A DNA stretch of 64,000 nucleotides from Paenibacillus mucilaginosus 3016 (GCF_000250655.1 NC_016935.1:8675049-8739048), one strand, 5' to 3'; counted from the first letter of the stretch, positions 51,486-61,234 are shown. Numbers and translations: made by a program. Notes: generated by a model from the letters alone, not told the origin.

Positions 51486-51728
51486 CTATGATTCTATCGT
51501 AACATACGCGCCTTCTTTCTTACAAAAGATCCCGCGGATATCTACTTTCTCATCCTCTATGATCTGCAGCACTTGTCCCAGCGCCTCTTCCGGAAACTCC
51601 AGCGACAGGGCGCAGCCCGCCGTAATCTCCTTGGGTGTCGGGCACATATCGTTCTCTATGTCGGCATACTCCAGCAGCATCTCTGCTCTTAACGCCTGCT
51701 GTGTCGAGTCGAAAGCCATGAGCAGCAA
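51486..51728 (-). CDS. DUF3343 protein (putative sulfur/selenium carrier type)
   Basis: 80 residues with the DUF3343 pattern: AFDSTQQALRAEMLLEYADIEND then CPTPKEITAGCALSLEF, which keeps the cysteines proposed to carry sulfur or selenium. The start is TTG at 51728, with GAGGTGG just before it. The family is often found near class V cysteine desulfurases; one is encoded 1.2 kb upstream (52962-54122), separated by two other genes. Confidence 0.82.
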   Translation of the reverse strand: MLLMAFDSTQQALRAEMLLEYADIENDMCPTPKEITAGCALSLEFPEEALGQVLQIIEDEKVDIRGIFCKKEGAYVTIES

Positions 51729-51862
51729 ATCGGTCCACCTCGGCTCTGTTTTTTGGCGATCTACGTATAAATCTTCCCTATCAACCGTATACTAGTAACA
51801 CCTAATTTCGAAGAAGGGCAGAGCCGTTCTTCACCCAATTCCTCTACGCGGGAGGCCTTTAT

Positions 51863-52477
51863 ATGAAACTGCCATTTCATAGAGATTCACACAAAGAGAA
51901 AGAACCGGATACCCTCAAGATCATGCACTCGGAGAACAACTGTGTGGAACTGCTCTCTGAACGCCTAATCGCCTCCCTGCAGCATGTGCCTCCCCACCAG
52001 CCTATCGTATTGGTCTGTGTTGGCACAGACCGATCGACCGGTGACGCACTCGGTCCTCTCGTCGGGTCCCAGCTTCGCAGACTCAATGTCGACGGGCTTC
52101 ATTTATACGGTACGCTAGATCACCCCGTTCATGCCATGAATCTCAGCGAGACCTTGAACACGATCCATCAGCATTACAACAATCCGTTCATTATCGCTAT
52201 CGATGCCTGCCTCGGTCAGTTGACCAGTGTCGGCTGCATCCAAATCGGCCAAGGTCCGGTGAAGCCAGGTGCCGGTGTGAATAAGGAACTGCCCCCGGTC
52301 GGCCATATGCATGTCACGGGAATTGTGAATGTGGGCGGATTTATGGAGTATTTTGTACTGCAGAACACCAGATTGTCCCTGGTCATGAATATGGCCGAGA
52401 TCATCGCCAAATCGTTCTACAGTGCTCTTGCCGGCAAACAGCGATGGTCGACTACCCCTTTAGCAAGGATCGAGTAA
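51863..52477 (+). CDS. yyaC: Spore protease YyaC (GPR-like)
   Basis: A 204-residue spore-related protein of the YyaC family (fold like germination protease GPR/HybD): IVLVCVGTDRSTGDALGPLVGS, DGLHLYGTLDHPVHA and IAIDACLGQLTSVG are its hallmarks. In B. subtilis it is expressed in the forespore. GGGAGG lies 9 nt before the ATG. This is a clear sign that the organism sporulates. It overlaps the opposing DUF4446 gene by 26 nt at the 3' end. Confidence 0.92.
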   Translation: MKLPFHRDSHKEKEPDTLKIMHSENNCVELLSERLIASLQHVPPHQPIVLVCVGTDRSTGDALGPLVGSQLRRLNVDGLHLYGTLDHPVHAMNLSETLNTIHQHYNNPFIIAIDACLGQLTSVGCIQIGQGPVKPGAGVNKELPPVGHMHVTGIVNVGGFMEYFVLQNTRLSLVMNMAEIIAKSFYSALAGKQRWSTTPLARIE

Positions 52478-52946
52478 TCGCCTCTTTCTCCTCCGGTGTC
52501 AGTACATATTTGGAGGTGCCGCTATCGATGGGTTTGGCATACAGATAGGTGTTATCCCGGCTGTGAATTCCGCTCAGGACCACACCGCTCCGGCTATCAT
52601 CCAGGATGGCTACCGAGAAGCTCAGATCACTCCCGGTTTCCGCAAAAGCATTATATCGGTAAACTCCGACATTGGACTTCATGCTTGTCATGCGCTGGCG
52701 GATCCGTTGCAGTTCCTGCTCCATCGCATGCGACCGTTCAGCCTGTCCTTCCCACTGATCCTGAAGACGGGCGACAATGGTTTCCATATCCATATCGCCC
52801 ATACCGCCCATCATCCGGGTGTACTTTTTACGCAGCTTATTCAATTTTACCCATAATGCAATCAGGGCAACCAAAAATACAACGATGACAAGGGAAGCCA
52901 TCAGCAGTATGACTTCTGTCGGTATGTCCAGCACTCGCTCTCCCAC
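52452..52946 (-). CDS. DUF4446 membrane-anchored protein
   Basis: 164 residues: one N-terminal helix (about 9-33, EVILLMASLVIVVFLVALIALWV), a coiled segment (DMETIVARLQDQWEGQ to IRQRMTSMKSNVG) and a small beta domain (YRYNAFAETGSDLSFSVAILDDSRSGVVLSGIHSR) typical of DUF4446. Function unknown. The start is GTG at 52946, 7 nt after AGGAGG. It is found between spo0J-side genes and yyaC in Bacillales. Confidence 0.88.
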   Translation of the reverse strand: MGERVLDIPTEVILLMASLVIVVFLVALIALWVKLNKLRKKYTRMMGGMGDMDMETIVARLQDQWEGQAERSHAMEQELQRIRQRMTSMKSNVGVYRYNAFAETGSDLSFSVAILDDSRSGVVLSGIHSRDNTYLYAKPIDSGTSKYVLTPEEKEAITRSLLKG

Positions 52947-52961
52947 TTTCCATCCTCCTGC

Positions 52962-54122
52962 TTACTTTGAACCGATATGCTGTGCAATCTCGCCCACAGC
53001 CTGAACCAAACGATCGACCTCAGCCTCGGTCGTAAAGCAGCCGACACTGGCTCGCACAGCGCCCCGCTCGGTTGTACCGGCGCTCTCATGGGCCAGCGGC
53101 GTACAGTGAAATCCGGCCCTGACGGCAATCCCGAACGATTGATCCAGGATAAAAGCGACTTCCGAGGAATCCGCATTCGCCATGGTGAACGACACAAGCC
53201 CGGTTCTCTGTTCCCCGGCGGCCGGGCCAAGCAGCTGGATCCCCTGGATCTCATTCAACCCTTGCATCATCCGCTGGGTCAAACTCCATTCGGCTGCGTA
53301 GATCGCTTCGACGGTTTTTTCTTCGATGTATTTCAATCCTTCTATTAATCCGGCGATTCCCACCGTATTTTGTGTGCCTGCTTCATACCGGTCCGGCCGC
53401 ACATTCGGCTGCTCTATGGCTTCCGATTGACTTCCTGTTCCTCCGTGAAGCAGCGGTTCGAGGACAAGATCCGGATGCAGATACAATCCGCCGGTTCCTT
53501 GCGGACCAAGCAGACTTTTGTGGCCCGGGAAGGCCAGCATATGTATACCCATGCGTCCGACATCAATCGGCAGAACCCCGGCCGATTGAGCCGCATCGAC
53601 GAGCAGTTTGATGCCCTTGTCTTCGCACAGCTGCCCAAGGCTTGCAATAGGAAGAATGCTGCCCAGCAGGTTCGAACTGTGGCTGCAGACGATCAGCTTC
53701 GTCTGGCTGCGGACTTCCTCTTTGACCCGGTCCATATTCAAATTCCCCGCAGCATCCGTTTCCACATAGGTAACCTGAACCCCATGTCTTCGTTTCAAAT
53801 ATTCCAGGGGCCGCCGAACCGAATTATGCTCCACGGAGGTACAAATGACATGATCACCTTCCGAGAGAAACCCTAGAATGGCTTGATTTAATGCCATGGT
53901 CGTATTTAGTGCATACGAAATATCATTCGGGTTACGGACACCGAACAGCTTGGCCAGCCGTTTGCGGCCTTCGAATAAGGTCCGGCTTGCTTTTACCGCC
54001 ATACTGTGGCTTCCCCTGCCCGGATTGGCAGCATAGTGCTCCATACAATCCTGCATGGCCTTCCATACTTGAAGAGGTTTGGGCCAAGAAGAAGCCGCAT
54101 GGTCCAGGTATATCGTCTCCAT
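52962..54122 (-). CDS. Class V aminotransferase / cysteine desulfurase family protein
   Basis: A 386-residue PLP enzyme: METIYLDHAASSWPKP start, cofactor region EHNSV, DAAQSAG, and the Lys of AFPGHKSLLGPQGTGGLYL forming the Schiff base. The mobile-loop cysteine region reads RAGFHCTPLAHES. It would move sulfur from cysteine to a carrier, but some members of this branch (CsdA-like / selenocysteine lyase type) act on other substrates. The ATG at 54122 follows GAGGTG by 6 nt. A terminator separates it from spo0J upstream. Confidence 0.9.
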   Translation of the reverse strand: METIYLDHAASSWPKPLQVWKAMQDCMEHYAANPGRGSHSMAVKASRTLFEGRKRLAKLFGVRNPNDISYALNTTMALNQAILGFLSEGDHVICTSVEHNSVRRPLEYLKRRHGVQVTYVETDAAGNLNMDRVKEEVRSQTKLIVCSHSSNLLGSILPIASLGQLCEDKGIKLLVDAAQSAGVLPIDVGRMGIHMLAFPGHKSLLGPQGTGGLYLHPDLVLEPLLHGGTGSQSEAIEQPNVRPDRYEAGTQNTVGIAGLIEGLKYIEEKTVEAIYAAEWSLTQRMMQGLNEIQGIQLLGPAAGEQRTGLVSFTMANADSSEVAFILDQSFGIAVRAGFHCTPLAHESAGTTERGAVRASVGCFTTEAEVDRLVQAVGEIAQHIGSK

Positions 54123-54154
54123 CCTACTCACCTCAATCATCTTTTATCCAATCC

Positions 54155-54199
54155 AAAAAGATAGCACCCCTAGTGTGCCTGAGTGCTTCAGGCGCTATC
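54155..54199 (-). terminator. Intrinsic terminator of the soj-spo0J operon
   Basis: GATAGCGCC pairs with GGGTGCTATC, a long loop lies between, and TTTTTGG follows on the minus strand; about 27 nt after the spo0J stop. Confidence 0.75.
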
Positions 54200-54225
54200 C
54201 CGGGTATGCTATCCGTGGGCGGTTT

Positions 54226-55086
54226 CTAGGACGTTTTACCTTGCAGCAGTTCCAGCAGTCGATCCAAGTCATCTTTGGAATAGTAGAGCAGCTCGATCTT
54301 GCCTTTATTGCTGCTGCCATGTCTGATCTTTACGGTCGTTCGGTACGTCTCACGCAGCGTTTCTTCCAGCTCGTTGATATACGGATCCTTGCGCTTTGCC
54401 TTTTGCTTCGCTTTTTTGGAGTCCGATTTTTCTTCGAGCTTTTTCACTTCCTCTTCAAGCTCCCGGACACTCCATTGTTCCTTAATGGCCGTATCGGCTA
54501 ATGCCTTCATGAGCTTTTTATCCTTCAACCCGGCAATCGCCTTCGCATGTCCCATGGATAGTGTTCCACGTGAAACATAGTTTTTGACTTCTTCCGGCAG
54601 CTGAAGCAGTCTCAGAAAGTTCGCGATATGGGAACGGCTCTTCCCCACTTTAACAGACAGTTCCTCTTGGGTAAGGGAGAACTGATCGATCAAAGCCTGG
54701 TATGCAATCGCAATTTCCATGGCGTTTAAATCTTCACGCTGTACATTTTCAATCAAGGCAATTTCCATCACCTGCTGATCGGTGAACTTTTTAATTACAG
54801 CAGGCACGGTTGCCATTCCGCATTTTTGGGAAGCACGGAAGCGACGTTCGCCGGCAATAATCTCATATCCTTTAAGAACGCTGCGCACGATAATCGGCTG
54901 AATCACGCCGTGTTCTTTGATCGAGTCCGCCAGTTCCTGGATTGTCTCGTCGTTAAAATTACGACGCGGCTGATATGGATTCGCTCGAAGCTGCGCGAGT
55001 GGAATCTCAACAACCTTATCATCTTCGTTAATACTGAGGGCAGGCAATAGTGCATCCAATCCTTTTCCAAGAGGTCTTTTACTCAC
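54226..55086 (-). CDS. spo0J: ParB/Spo0J chromosome-partitioning protein
   Basis: 286 residues: N-terminal CTPase region with GERRFRAS and the ENVQREDL motif, a parS-binding helix-turn-helix (LTQEELSVKVGKSRSHIANFLRLLQLPEEV) and a C-terminal dimer domain with Lys-rich linker. It loads SMC at parS and aids origin segregation. The start overlaps soj by 4 nt. One parS site is inside its own coding sequence. Confidence 0.97.
   Translation of the reverse strand: MSKRPLGKGLDALLPALSINEDDKVVEIPLAQLRANPYQPRRNFNDETIQELADSIKEHGVIQPIIVRSVLKGYEIIAGERRFRASQKCGMATVPAVIKKFTDQQVMEIALIENVQREDLNAMEIAIAYQALIDQFSLTQEELSVKVGKSRSHIANFLRLLQLPEEVKNYVSRGTLSMGHAKAIAGLKDKKLMKALADTAIKEQWSVRELEEEVKKLEEKSDSKKAKQKAKRKDPYINELEETLRETYRTTVKIRHGSSNKGKIELLYYSKDDLDRLLELLQGKTS
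54562..54577. other. parS site within spo0J
   Basis: TGTTCCACGTGAAACA, a 16-bp match to the parS consensus (one variable position), lies inside spo0J as in B. subtilis. Confidence 0.95.
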
Positions 55087-55841
55087 AGTGCGATCACTTC
55101 CTTTGCAAGCTCCATATACACTTCTGCCCCTTTGGAACGCGGATCATAAGTAATAATGGATTGACCATGGCTTGGTGCTTCGCTCAAACGGACATTGCGC
55201 GGAATAATGGTTTGATACACTTTTTGCTGAAAATATTTTTTCACTTCTTCAATGACCTGCATTCCCAGATTCGTTCTCGCATCGAACATGGTAAGCAGTA
55301 CGCCTTCAATCTGAAGGTGGGTGTTCAGATGCTTCTGCACCAAGCGTACCGTATTCAACAGCTGGCTTAAGCCTTCAAGGGCGTAGTACTCGCATTGAAT
55401 CGGGATAATGACGGAATCCGCCGCTGTAAGTGAATTAACGGTCAGAATACCGAGTGAAGGAGGACAGTCGATGAGAATATAATCGAACATCGGCTTAACG
55501 AGCTGGAGTGCTTTCTTGAGGCGAACTTCACGGGAGATGGTCGGTACCAATTCAATCTCCGCCCCGGCCAGTTGAATCGTAGCCGGTATGATCTTGAGAT
55601 TCTCAATGGCCGTATTACACATGGCATCCTTCGGATGGATATCATTGATGAGAACATCATAGATGCAGTAAGCCACGTCCGCCTTGTTGACTCCGATGCC
55701 GCTCGTCGTATTTCCCTGAGGATCGATGTCCACGAGGAGCACTTTTTTCCCCAACGATGCTAAGGATGCGCCGAGATTGACCGAAGTGGTTGTTTTTCCC
55801 ACTCCGCCTTTTTGATTCGTTATGGCAATTATTTTGGACAA
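55083..55841 (-). CDS. soj: ParA/Soj ATPase
   Basis: 252 residues: deviant Walker A KGGVGKTTTSVNLG, the switch region LVDIDPQGN, and ILIDCPPSLG. It moves Spo0J/parS complexes and regulates DnaA. The start is TTG at 55841, after GAGGTG by 7 nt. It overlaps spo0J by 4 nt. Confidence 0.97.
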   Translation of the reverse strand: MSKIIAITNQKGGVGKTTTSVNLGASLASLGKKVLLVDIDPQGNTTSGIGVNKADVAYCIYDVLINDIHPKDAMCNTAIENLKIIPATIQLAGAEIELVPTISREVRLKKALQLVKPMFDYILIDCPPSLGILTVNSLTAADSVIIPIQCEYYALEGLSQLLNTVRLVQKHLNTHLQIEGVLLTMFDARTNLGMQVIEEVKKYFQQKVYQTIIPRNVRLSEAPSHGQSIITYDPRSKGAEVYMELAKEVIAL

Positions 55842-56116
55842 CTAAATTCACCTCAAATAAACAAACTGGGTAGAATCCTCACGGAGTGTATGACAACCAA
55901 GTAAACTGAAAGCGTATCACCGGCAAATTGTCGACAAAAAGAAAAATCATCAGAGAGTTCGAATCGTGCTCTCCAATGACCGTTAAACACAAGGAGACAC
56001 AGATATCCTTCATCTAATGTGTCTCTTGGAATACTCAGCGTTCCATCTCTATATCTCTACAAGATCGGAGGCCGGTATTCCTTATCTTCTATTCTATGCA
56101 AACGGGTACTTCTATT
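55842..56116. other. Gap between noc and soj
   Basis: A 275-nt AT-richer stretch. A hairpin, GAGACACA/TGTGTCTC (55994-56025), may end the noc transcript, though its T tail is poor. The soj promoter must be here; no gene is seen. Confidence 0.5.
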
Positions 56117-56938
56117 CTATCGTTTTGGTATTCGAATTACAATCTCGTAATGATCCTCATGATCCTGTTCCGTCGTATTAATTGGAAGACCGGAAGAGGT
56201 GACCATATCTACCGATTGGCGGATCGTATTGAGCGCCAGTCGGACATCCTTCGAATATGAAACTCTCTTTGATTTATTTTTAACCTTGGCTGCTTCTTTG
56301 AAGAAGGCTATGCGGGCTTCCGTCTGCTTGACATTCAATTCCTTGGTGATGATATCTTCAAGAACTTTTAATTGAAGCTCCTCTTGATCCAAGGAGAGCA
56401 GCGCACGGGCATGACGCTCCGTGATTTTGCGGTCCATCAAGGCTTGTTTTACTGGGTCGCTCAGCTGAAGAAGACGAATTTTATTGGCAATCGTGGATTG
56501 GCTTTTTCCCAGCCGCTGGGCCAAACTCTCCTGCGTAAGGCTGTGCATATCAATCAACTGCTGATAAGCGATAGCTTCTTCGATCGCCGTCAAGCCTTCA
56601 CGCTGCAGATTCTCGATCAAGGCGATGGAGGCTGCCTGAGAATCATTGAAGTCACGAATAATAGCAGGGATCGTCTCGTAACCGAGTTTCTTCCCCGCTC
56701 TCCATCTTCGTTCGCCAGCAATCAGTTCATATTTATTATTTCGAATGCGAACAACAATAGGCTGAATGAAGCCATGCGTTTTAATCGTTTGGCACAGTTC
56801 GTCAATCCGCTCATCGTCAAAGATCGTTCGAGGCTGATAGGGACTAGGAACGATGTCATTGACAGGAACATGTTTTACTTCGTCCGCAGACGATGCTTTT
56901 TCAACAAATCCAAACAGCTTTGAAATGTGTTCCTTCAT
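56117..56938 (-). CDS. noc: Nucleoid occlusion protein
   Basis: A 273-residue ParB paralogue: MKEHISKLFGF amphipathic start that binds membrane in relatives, ELIAGERRWRAGKK, ALIENLQREGL and the helix-turn-helix LTQESLAQRLGKSQSTIANKIRLLQL, whose recognition part differs from Spo0J. It binds its own sites and blocks FtsZ over the nucleoid. The ATG at 56938 matches B. subtilis Noc; the frame is open for 31 further codons. The ribosome site is weak (GGGTGG). Confidence 0.95.
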   Translation of the reverse strand: MKEHISKLFGFVEKASSADEVKHVPVNDIVPSPYQPRTIFDDERIDELCQTIKTHGFIQPIVVRIRNNKYELIAGERRWRAGKKLGYETIPAIIRDFNDSQAASIALIENLQREGLTAIEEAIAYQQLIDMHSLTQESLAQRLGKSQSTIANKIRLLQLSDPVKQALMDRKITERHARALLSLDQEELQLKVLEDIITKELNVKQTEARIAFFKEAAKVKNKSKRVSYSKDVRLALNTIRQSVDMVTSSGLPINTTEQDHEDHYEIVIRIPKR

Positions 56939-57083
56939 TACGTTAACCACCCGATCTTTTTCACCGATAAGTATCCTGCTACTAAGTAATTCTCCAAATC
57001 CAACCTGAATTCCTGCTTGCCGTATGTACAAGTTTGTTGTAGGTTTCTACAATTTGGTGACAGACGGCTGTCTTCTGCTGCTC

Positions 57084-57099
57084 TGTTCCACGTGAAACA
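57084..57099. other. parS site between noc and rsmG
   Basis: TGTTCCACGTGAAACA, identical to the site in spo0J, about 145 nt upstream of the noc start and next to the rsmG terminator. Confidence 0.95.
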
Positions 57100-57130
57100 C
57101 AAAAAACCGCTGCTAGGACAGCAGCGGTTC
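57100..57130 (-). terminator. Intrinsic terminator of rsmG
   Basis: AACCGCTGCT pairs with AGCAGCGGTT around GTCCT, then TTTTG on the minus strand; the rsmG stop codon lies inside the stem, right next to a parS site. Confidence 0.85.
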
Positions 57131-57838
57131 TTTCATAGGAAGTCCGGCTTTGCGGGGATACTTGGCAGGAGTAGAGTCAATCTTCTTGGTTATAACCAAG
57201 TGCCTGACCGATTCTTCAATAGGAAGAATAAATCGGTGTGTCTCTACTACTTTAGCGTGCAGTTCTTGAAGGCTGCGTCCGGCTTCCTTCAGTTCATCTC
57301 CAATGTCCTGGCCTTTCATGGCAACAAAGAGTCCGTCAACGGAGGTGAACGGGAGGCAGAATTCATTAAGAACGGCTAGACGTGCCACAGCTCTTGCGGT
57401 GACAAGATCATAGCTGTCCCGGTGAGCTGCTCCCCGAGCCACATCCTCCGCCCGGCCGTGAACACATGTAACATTCGACAAACCAAGCGCCATCGTCAAA
57501 TGGTTCAAGAACTGGATCCGCTTGTTCAGTGAATCTACAATCGTAACCTGCAGGTGCGGGAATGCGATTATCAGAGGAATGCTTGGGAAGCCTGCCCCGG
57601 AGCCGATATCCGCCAAGGCGGCATGATCATCCACCGGCACATAAAAAGCCAGAGAGAGCGAGTCGAAGAAATGCTTCAAATAAACCTGATCTCTCTCGGT
57701 AATTCCGGTGAGATTCATCCGCTCGTTCCAATCGACAAGCTCTTTGTAGTATATCTCGAACTGGCTAAGCTGGTGTTCATTCAATGCAATGCCGTGCGGT
57801 TCCAGCATCTCTACGAATTGTTGCTGTACAGCGTCCAT
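57113..57838 (-). CDS. rsmG: 16S rRNA (guanine527-N7)-methyltransferase
   Basis: A 241-residue class I methyltransferase; the SAM motif ALADIGSGAGFPSIPLIIAFP and the following VDSLNKRIQFL are clear, and the family-specific VTARAVARLAVL is present. Loss gives low-level streptomycin resistance in relatives. It starts 4 nt after mnmG and shares its operon. Confidence 0.97.
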   Translation of the reverse strand: MDAVQQQFVEMLEPHGIALNEHQLSQFEIYYKELVDWNERMNLTGITERDQVYLKHFFDSLSLAFYVPVDDHAALADIGSGAGFPSIPLIIAFPHLQVTIVDSLNKRIQFLNHLTMALGLSNVTCVHGRAEDVARGAAHRDSYDLVTARAVARLAVLNEFCLPFTSVDGLFVAMKGQDIGDELKEAGRSLQELHAKVVETHRFILPIEESVRHLVITKKIDSTPAKYPRKAGLPMKEPLLS

Positions 57839-57841
57839 TAG

Positions 57842-59731
57842 TTACCCTCTCGCGGCAATGACTTTATTGTAATGCTCCAGATGGACGAGCAGAATGGAGA
57901 TGTCCGCCGGAGTGACGCCCGAGATCCGGGAAGCCTGCCCAATGGAGATCGGTCTGATCTTACTCAGCTTCTGCTTTGCTTCCATAGCAATTCCGTTGAT
58001 GTCATCGTAAATGATATCATCCGGGATGCGCTTCTTCTCCATCTTCTTCAGACGCTCGACCTGAATCAGCTGCTTCTCGATATATCCGCTGTACTTAACT
58101 TGGATCTCCACCTGCTCTTTCATATCTTCCGTCAACTCGTAGGATGATGGGGAGAGCGAGTGGATATGCTCATACGATACTTCCGGACGGCGGAGCAGCG
58201 AGAGCAGGTCAACGGAGTTATTGATCTCCGCAGTGCCCACGGAAGCGAGCAGGTTCTGCACTTCGGCAGTCGGCTTAACCTTCGTCGTCTTCAGACGCTC
58301 AAGCTCCTCTTCCACCCGCTTCACCTTCTCCTGGAACTGGGCATAGCGCTCCGGCGAGATCAAGCCGATGTCGTATCCTGTCTGTGTCAGACGCAGGTCC
58401 GCATTGTCATGACGGAGCAGCAGACGGTACTCGGCACGGGACGTCAGAAGACGGTACGGCTCACTGGTCCCCTTCGTCACGAGATCATCGATGAGCACGC
58501 CGATATAAGCTTCCGAACGATCCAGGATAACAGGGTCTTTCTGCTGCACCTTGCGTGCCGCGTTGATACCGGCCATAATGCCTTGGCCTGCCGCTTCTTC
58601 ATAACCCGACGTACCGTTGATTTGGCCGGCCGTGAACAATCCCTCGATCACCTTCGTTTCGAGGGAAGGCTTCAGCTGCGTAGGCACAACGGCATCATAC
58701 TCGATCGCATAGCCGGTACGCATCATCTCGACCTTCTCCAGTCCCGGGATGGAACGGAGTATCTGCAGCTGTACATCCTCCGGCATGGAAGTCGACAGTC
58801 CCTGCACATAGTATTCCTTCGTGTTGCGGCCTTCCGGCTCAAGGAAAATCTGGTGCTTCGGCTTGTCGCTGAACCGGACGATCTTATCTTCGATCGACGG
58901 ACAGTAGCGCGGTCCCGTACCCTCAATCGCACCGGAGAACATGGGCGCCCGGTGAAGATTGTCATTAATGATCTGATGGGTCTGTTCCGATGTATACGTT
59001 AACCAGCAAGGAAGCTGATCCGGGACCTCTTGAGTCGTTTCATAAGAGAAGAACTTCGGCTTGTCGTCTCCCGGCTGGATAGAGGTTTGGGAGAAATCAA
59101 TCGTATCCCCGTGCACACGCGGCGGAGTTCCCGTCTTGAAGCGGACCAGTTCCAGACCGTGCTTGCGCAGGTCTTCGGCCAGCTTTACGGAAGGCTGCTG
59201 GTTATTCGGGCCGCTTTCGTACATGAGCTCGCCCATAATAATTTTGCCCCGCAGATACGTCCCCGTAGTCAGCACGATCGCTTTTCCGTAGTACGTTGCT
59301 CCCGTCTTTGTAATGACACCGCGGCATACGCCGTCTTCCACTATCAGTTCTTCCACCATGCCTTGACGAAGAGTCAAGCCATCGGTCTTCTCAATGGTTT
59401 CCTTCATCGTTTGCTGGTACAGGAATTTGTCCGCCTGGGCGCGAAGCGCATGGACGGCAGGTCCTTTACCCGTGTTCAGCATCCGCATTTGGATGTAAGT
59501 CTTGTCGATGTTGCGGCCCATTTCGCCGCCAAGCGCATCGATCTCGCGAACCACATGCCCTTTCGCCGGTCCGCCGACCGACGGGTTGCATGGCATGAAA
59601 GCGACCATATCCAGGTTAATGGTCAGCAGCAGCGTCTCACATCCCATACGTGCGGATGCCAAGGCTGCCTCAACGCCGGCATGGCCGGCTCCAATGACAA
59701 TTACGTCGTAATTGCCTGCTGTGTAGCTCAT
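57842..59731 (-). CDS. mnmG: tRNA uridine 5-carboxymethylaminomethyl modification enzyme MnmG
   Basis: 629 residues, FAD-binding GAGHAGVEAALASARMG start, GPKYCPSIEDK-like motif (GTGPRYCPSIEDKIVRF), and the two cysteines of the family. With MnmE it installs the 5-carboxymethylaminomethyl group at wobble U34 of several tRNAs. AGGAGGTACATCC precedes the ATG. Full length. Confidence 0.98.
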   Translation of the reverse strand: MSYTAGNYDVIVIGAGHAGVEAALASARMGCETLLLTINLDMVAFMPCNPSVGGPAKGHVVREIDALGGEMGRNIDKTYIQMRMLNTGKGPAVHALRAQADKFLYQQTMKETIEKTDGLTLRQGMVEELIVEDGVCRGVITKTGATYYGKAIVLTTGTYLRGKIIMGELMYESGPNNQQPSVKLAEDLRKHGLELVRFKTGTPPRVHGDTIDFSQTSIQPGDDKPKFFSYETTQEVPDQLPCWLTYTSEQTHQIINDNLHRAPMFSGAIEGTGPRYCPSIEDKIVRFSDKPKHQIFLEPEGRNTKEYYVQGLSTSMPEDVQLQILRSIPGLEKVEMMRTGYAIEYDAVVPTQLKPSLETKVIEGLFTAGQINGTSGYEEAAGQGIMAGINAARKVQQKDPVILDRSEAYIGVLIDDLVTKGTSEPYRLLTSRAEYRLLLRHDNADLRLTQTGYDIGLISPERYAQFQEKVKRVEEELERLKTTKVKPTAEVQNLLASVGTAEINNSVDLLSLLRRPEVSYEHIHSLSPSSYELTEDMKEQVEIQVKYSGYIEKQLIQVERLKKMEKKRIPDDIIYDDINGIAMEAKQKLSKIRPISIGQASRISGVTPADISILLVHLEHYNKVIAARG

Positions 59732-59779
59732 GGATGTACCTCCTCTAAAAACCTCTTTTATATATGAACAAACCGCTTA

Positions 59780-61156
59780 TTATTTTCCGAGACAAAATTG
59801 GGAAAAAATCTGATCAATCAACGATTCGCTGACGGCATCCCCGATAATCTCTCCAAGGTGCTCCCACGCGTTGCGAATATCGATCTGGATCATATCGATC
59901 GGCACGAAGCTCTCGGCCGCCTGATGAGCTTCCGTCAGTGCTGTACGTGCCTGCTTGAGCAAGCCGATATGCCGTGCATTGCTGACATACGTCAGGTCAC
60001 TTGATTCTACCTGACCGCTGAAGAAAAGGCCAGCAATAGCTTTTTCCAAGTCAGCAATGCCCTGCTGGGCCAGAATCGACATCGGAACCACGTGCTCGCT
60101 GCCGAAGGACTCCCTCAGAAATTCGATTTCAATCTGCTGCGGCAGATCCTGCTTGTTAATAATAGCGATCACCTGACGCCCGCGAAGCTGCTCGATGAGA
60201 GAAAGCTCATCAGGCTGCAGCGGCTCCGCTCCGTTGAACACGAGCAGAATCAGGTCGGCATCACTTAGAGCCTGCCGGGATTTTTCGACACCGATCTGTT
60301 CGACCAGATCCGAGGTTTCCCGGATGCCGGCCGTATCCAGCAGCTTCAGCGGAATCCCGTTAACATGAACATATTCCTCCACCACATCCCGGGTCGTGCC
60401 GGCAATCTCGGTCACGATCGCACGTTCTTCCTGGGCGAGTGTATTCATAAGCGATGATTTACCGACATTCGGTCTGCCTATAATGGCGGTAACCAACCCT
60501 TCACGGAGAATTTTACCCTGCTGGGCCGTCTGCAGCAGATGCTCAATATCCGCCAGAGCAGCCGAGCACTTGTCCTTAATGAACAAGTTGGTGAGCTCTT
60601 CCACGTCATGCTCCGGATAATCGATATTCACTTCGATATGGGCCATAAGCTCGACCAGCCGGTGGCGGAGCTCCTTGATCCGCTTCGAGAGCGTGCCCTC
60701 GGACTGCTTCAAGGCAATACGGAATGCCCGATCGGACTTGGCGCGGATCAGGTCGATGACCGCTTCCGCCTGAGACAAATCGATCCGCCCGTTGAGATAA
60801 GCCCGTTTCGTGAATTCGCCCGGCTCGGCCAGACGCGCTCCGCTCTCAAGCAGGAGGTCCAATACTTTGCGGACCGAGACGAATCCCCCGTGACAGGAGA
60901 TTTCGACAACGTCCTCTTTCGTGAACGAACGCGGGGCCCGCATGACGGTGACCAGCACTTCTTCGGTGCGCACACCTGTGTCCGGTTCGCGGATATACCC
61001 GTAGTTCACGGTGTGCGTATCCACCTCAGCCAGTTTCTTCTTGCCGGCGAAGATCTTGTCGCTGACCGCGACCGCCTCGTCCCCGCTTACCCGAATCACC
61101 GCGATCCCGCCTTCGCCCGAAGGGGTGGCAATCGCTGCAATGGTGTCCTGATTCAT
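59780..61156 (-). CDS. mnmE: tRNA modification GTPase MnmE
   Basis: 458 residues: N-terminal tetrahydrofolate-binding domain (1-120), helical domain with inserted G domain (G1 GRPNVGKSSLMN, G3 DTAGIRET, G4 NKQD) and the C-terminal Cys motif FCLGK. Partner of MnmG. The ATG at 61156 follows GGAGG by 8 nt. Confidence 0.98.
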   Translation of the reverse strand: MNQDTIAAIATPSGEGGIAVIRVSGDEAVAVSDKIFAGKKKLAEVDTHTVNYGYIREPDTGVRTEEVLVTVMRAPRSFTKEDVVEISCHGGFVSVRKVLDLLLESGARLAEPGEFTKRAYLNGRIDLSQAEAVIDLIRAKSDRAFRIALKQSEGTLSKRIKELRHRLVELMAHIEVNIDYPEHDVEELTNLFIKDKCSAALADIEHLLQTAQQGKILREGLVTAIIGRPNVGKSSLMNTLAQEERAIVTEIAGTTRDVVEEYVHVNGIPLKLLDTAGIRETSDLVEQIGVEKSRQALSDADLILLVFNGAEPLQPDELSLIEQLRGRQVIAIINKQDLPQQIEIEFLRESFGSEHVVPMSILAQQGIADLEKAIAGLFFSGQVESSDLTYVSNARHIGLLKQARTALTEAHQAAESFVPIDMIQIDIRNAWEHLGEIIGDAVSESLIDQIFSQFCLGK

Positions 61157-61234
61157 GATGATGTCCTCCAAATTCCTCCGATTCTAAAGAAAAAGCAATG
61201 AAGTCATACAGCGATGACGACATTGCAACGGGAT

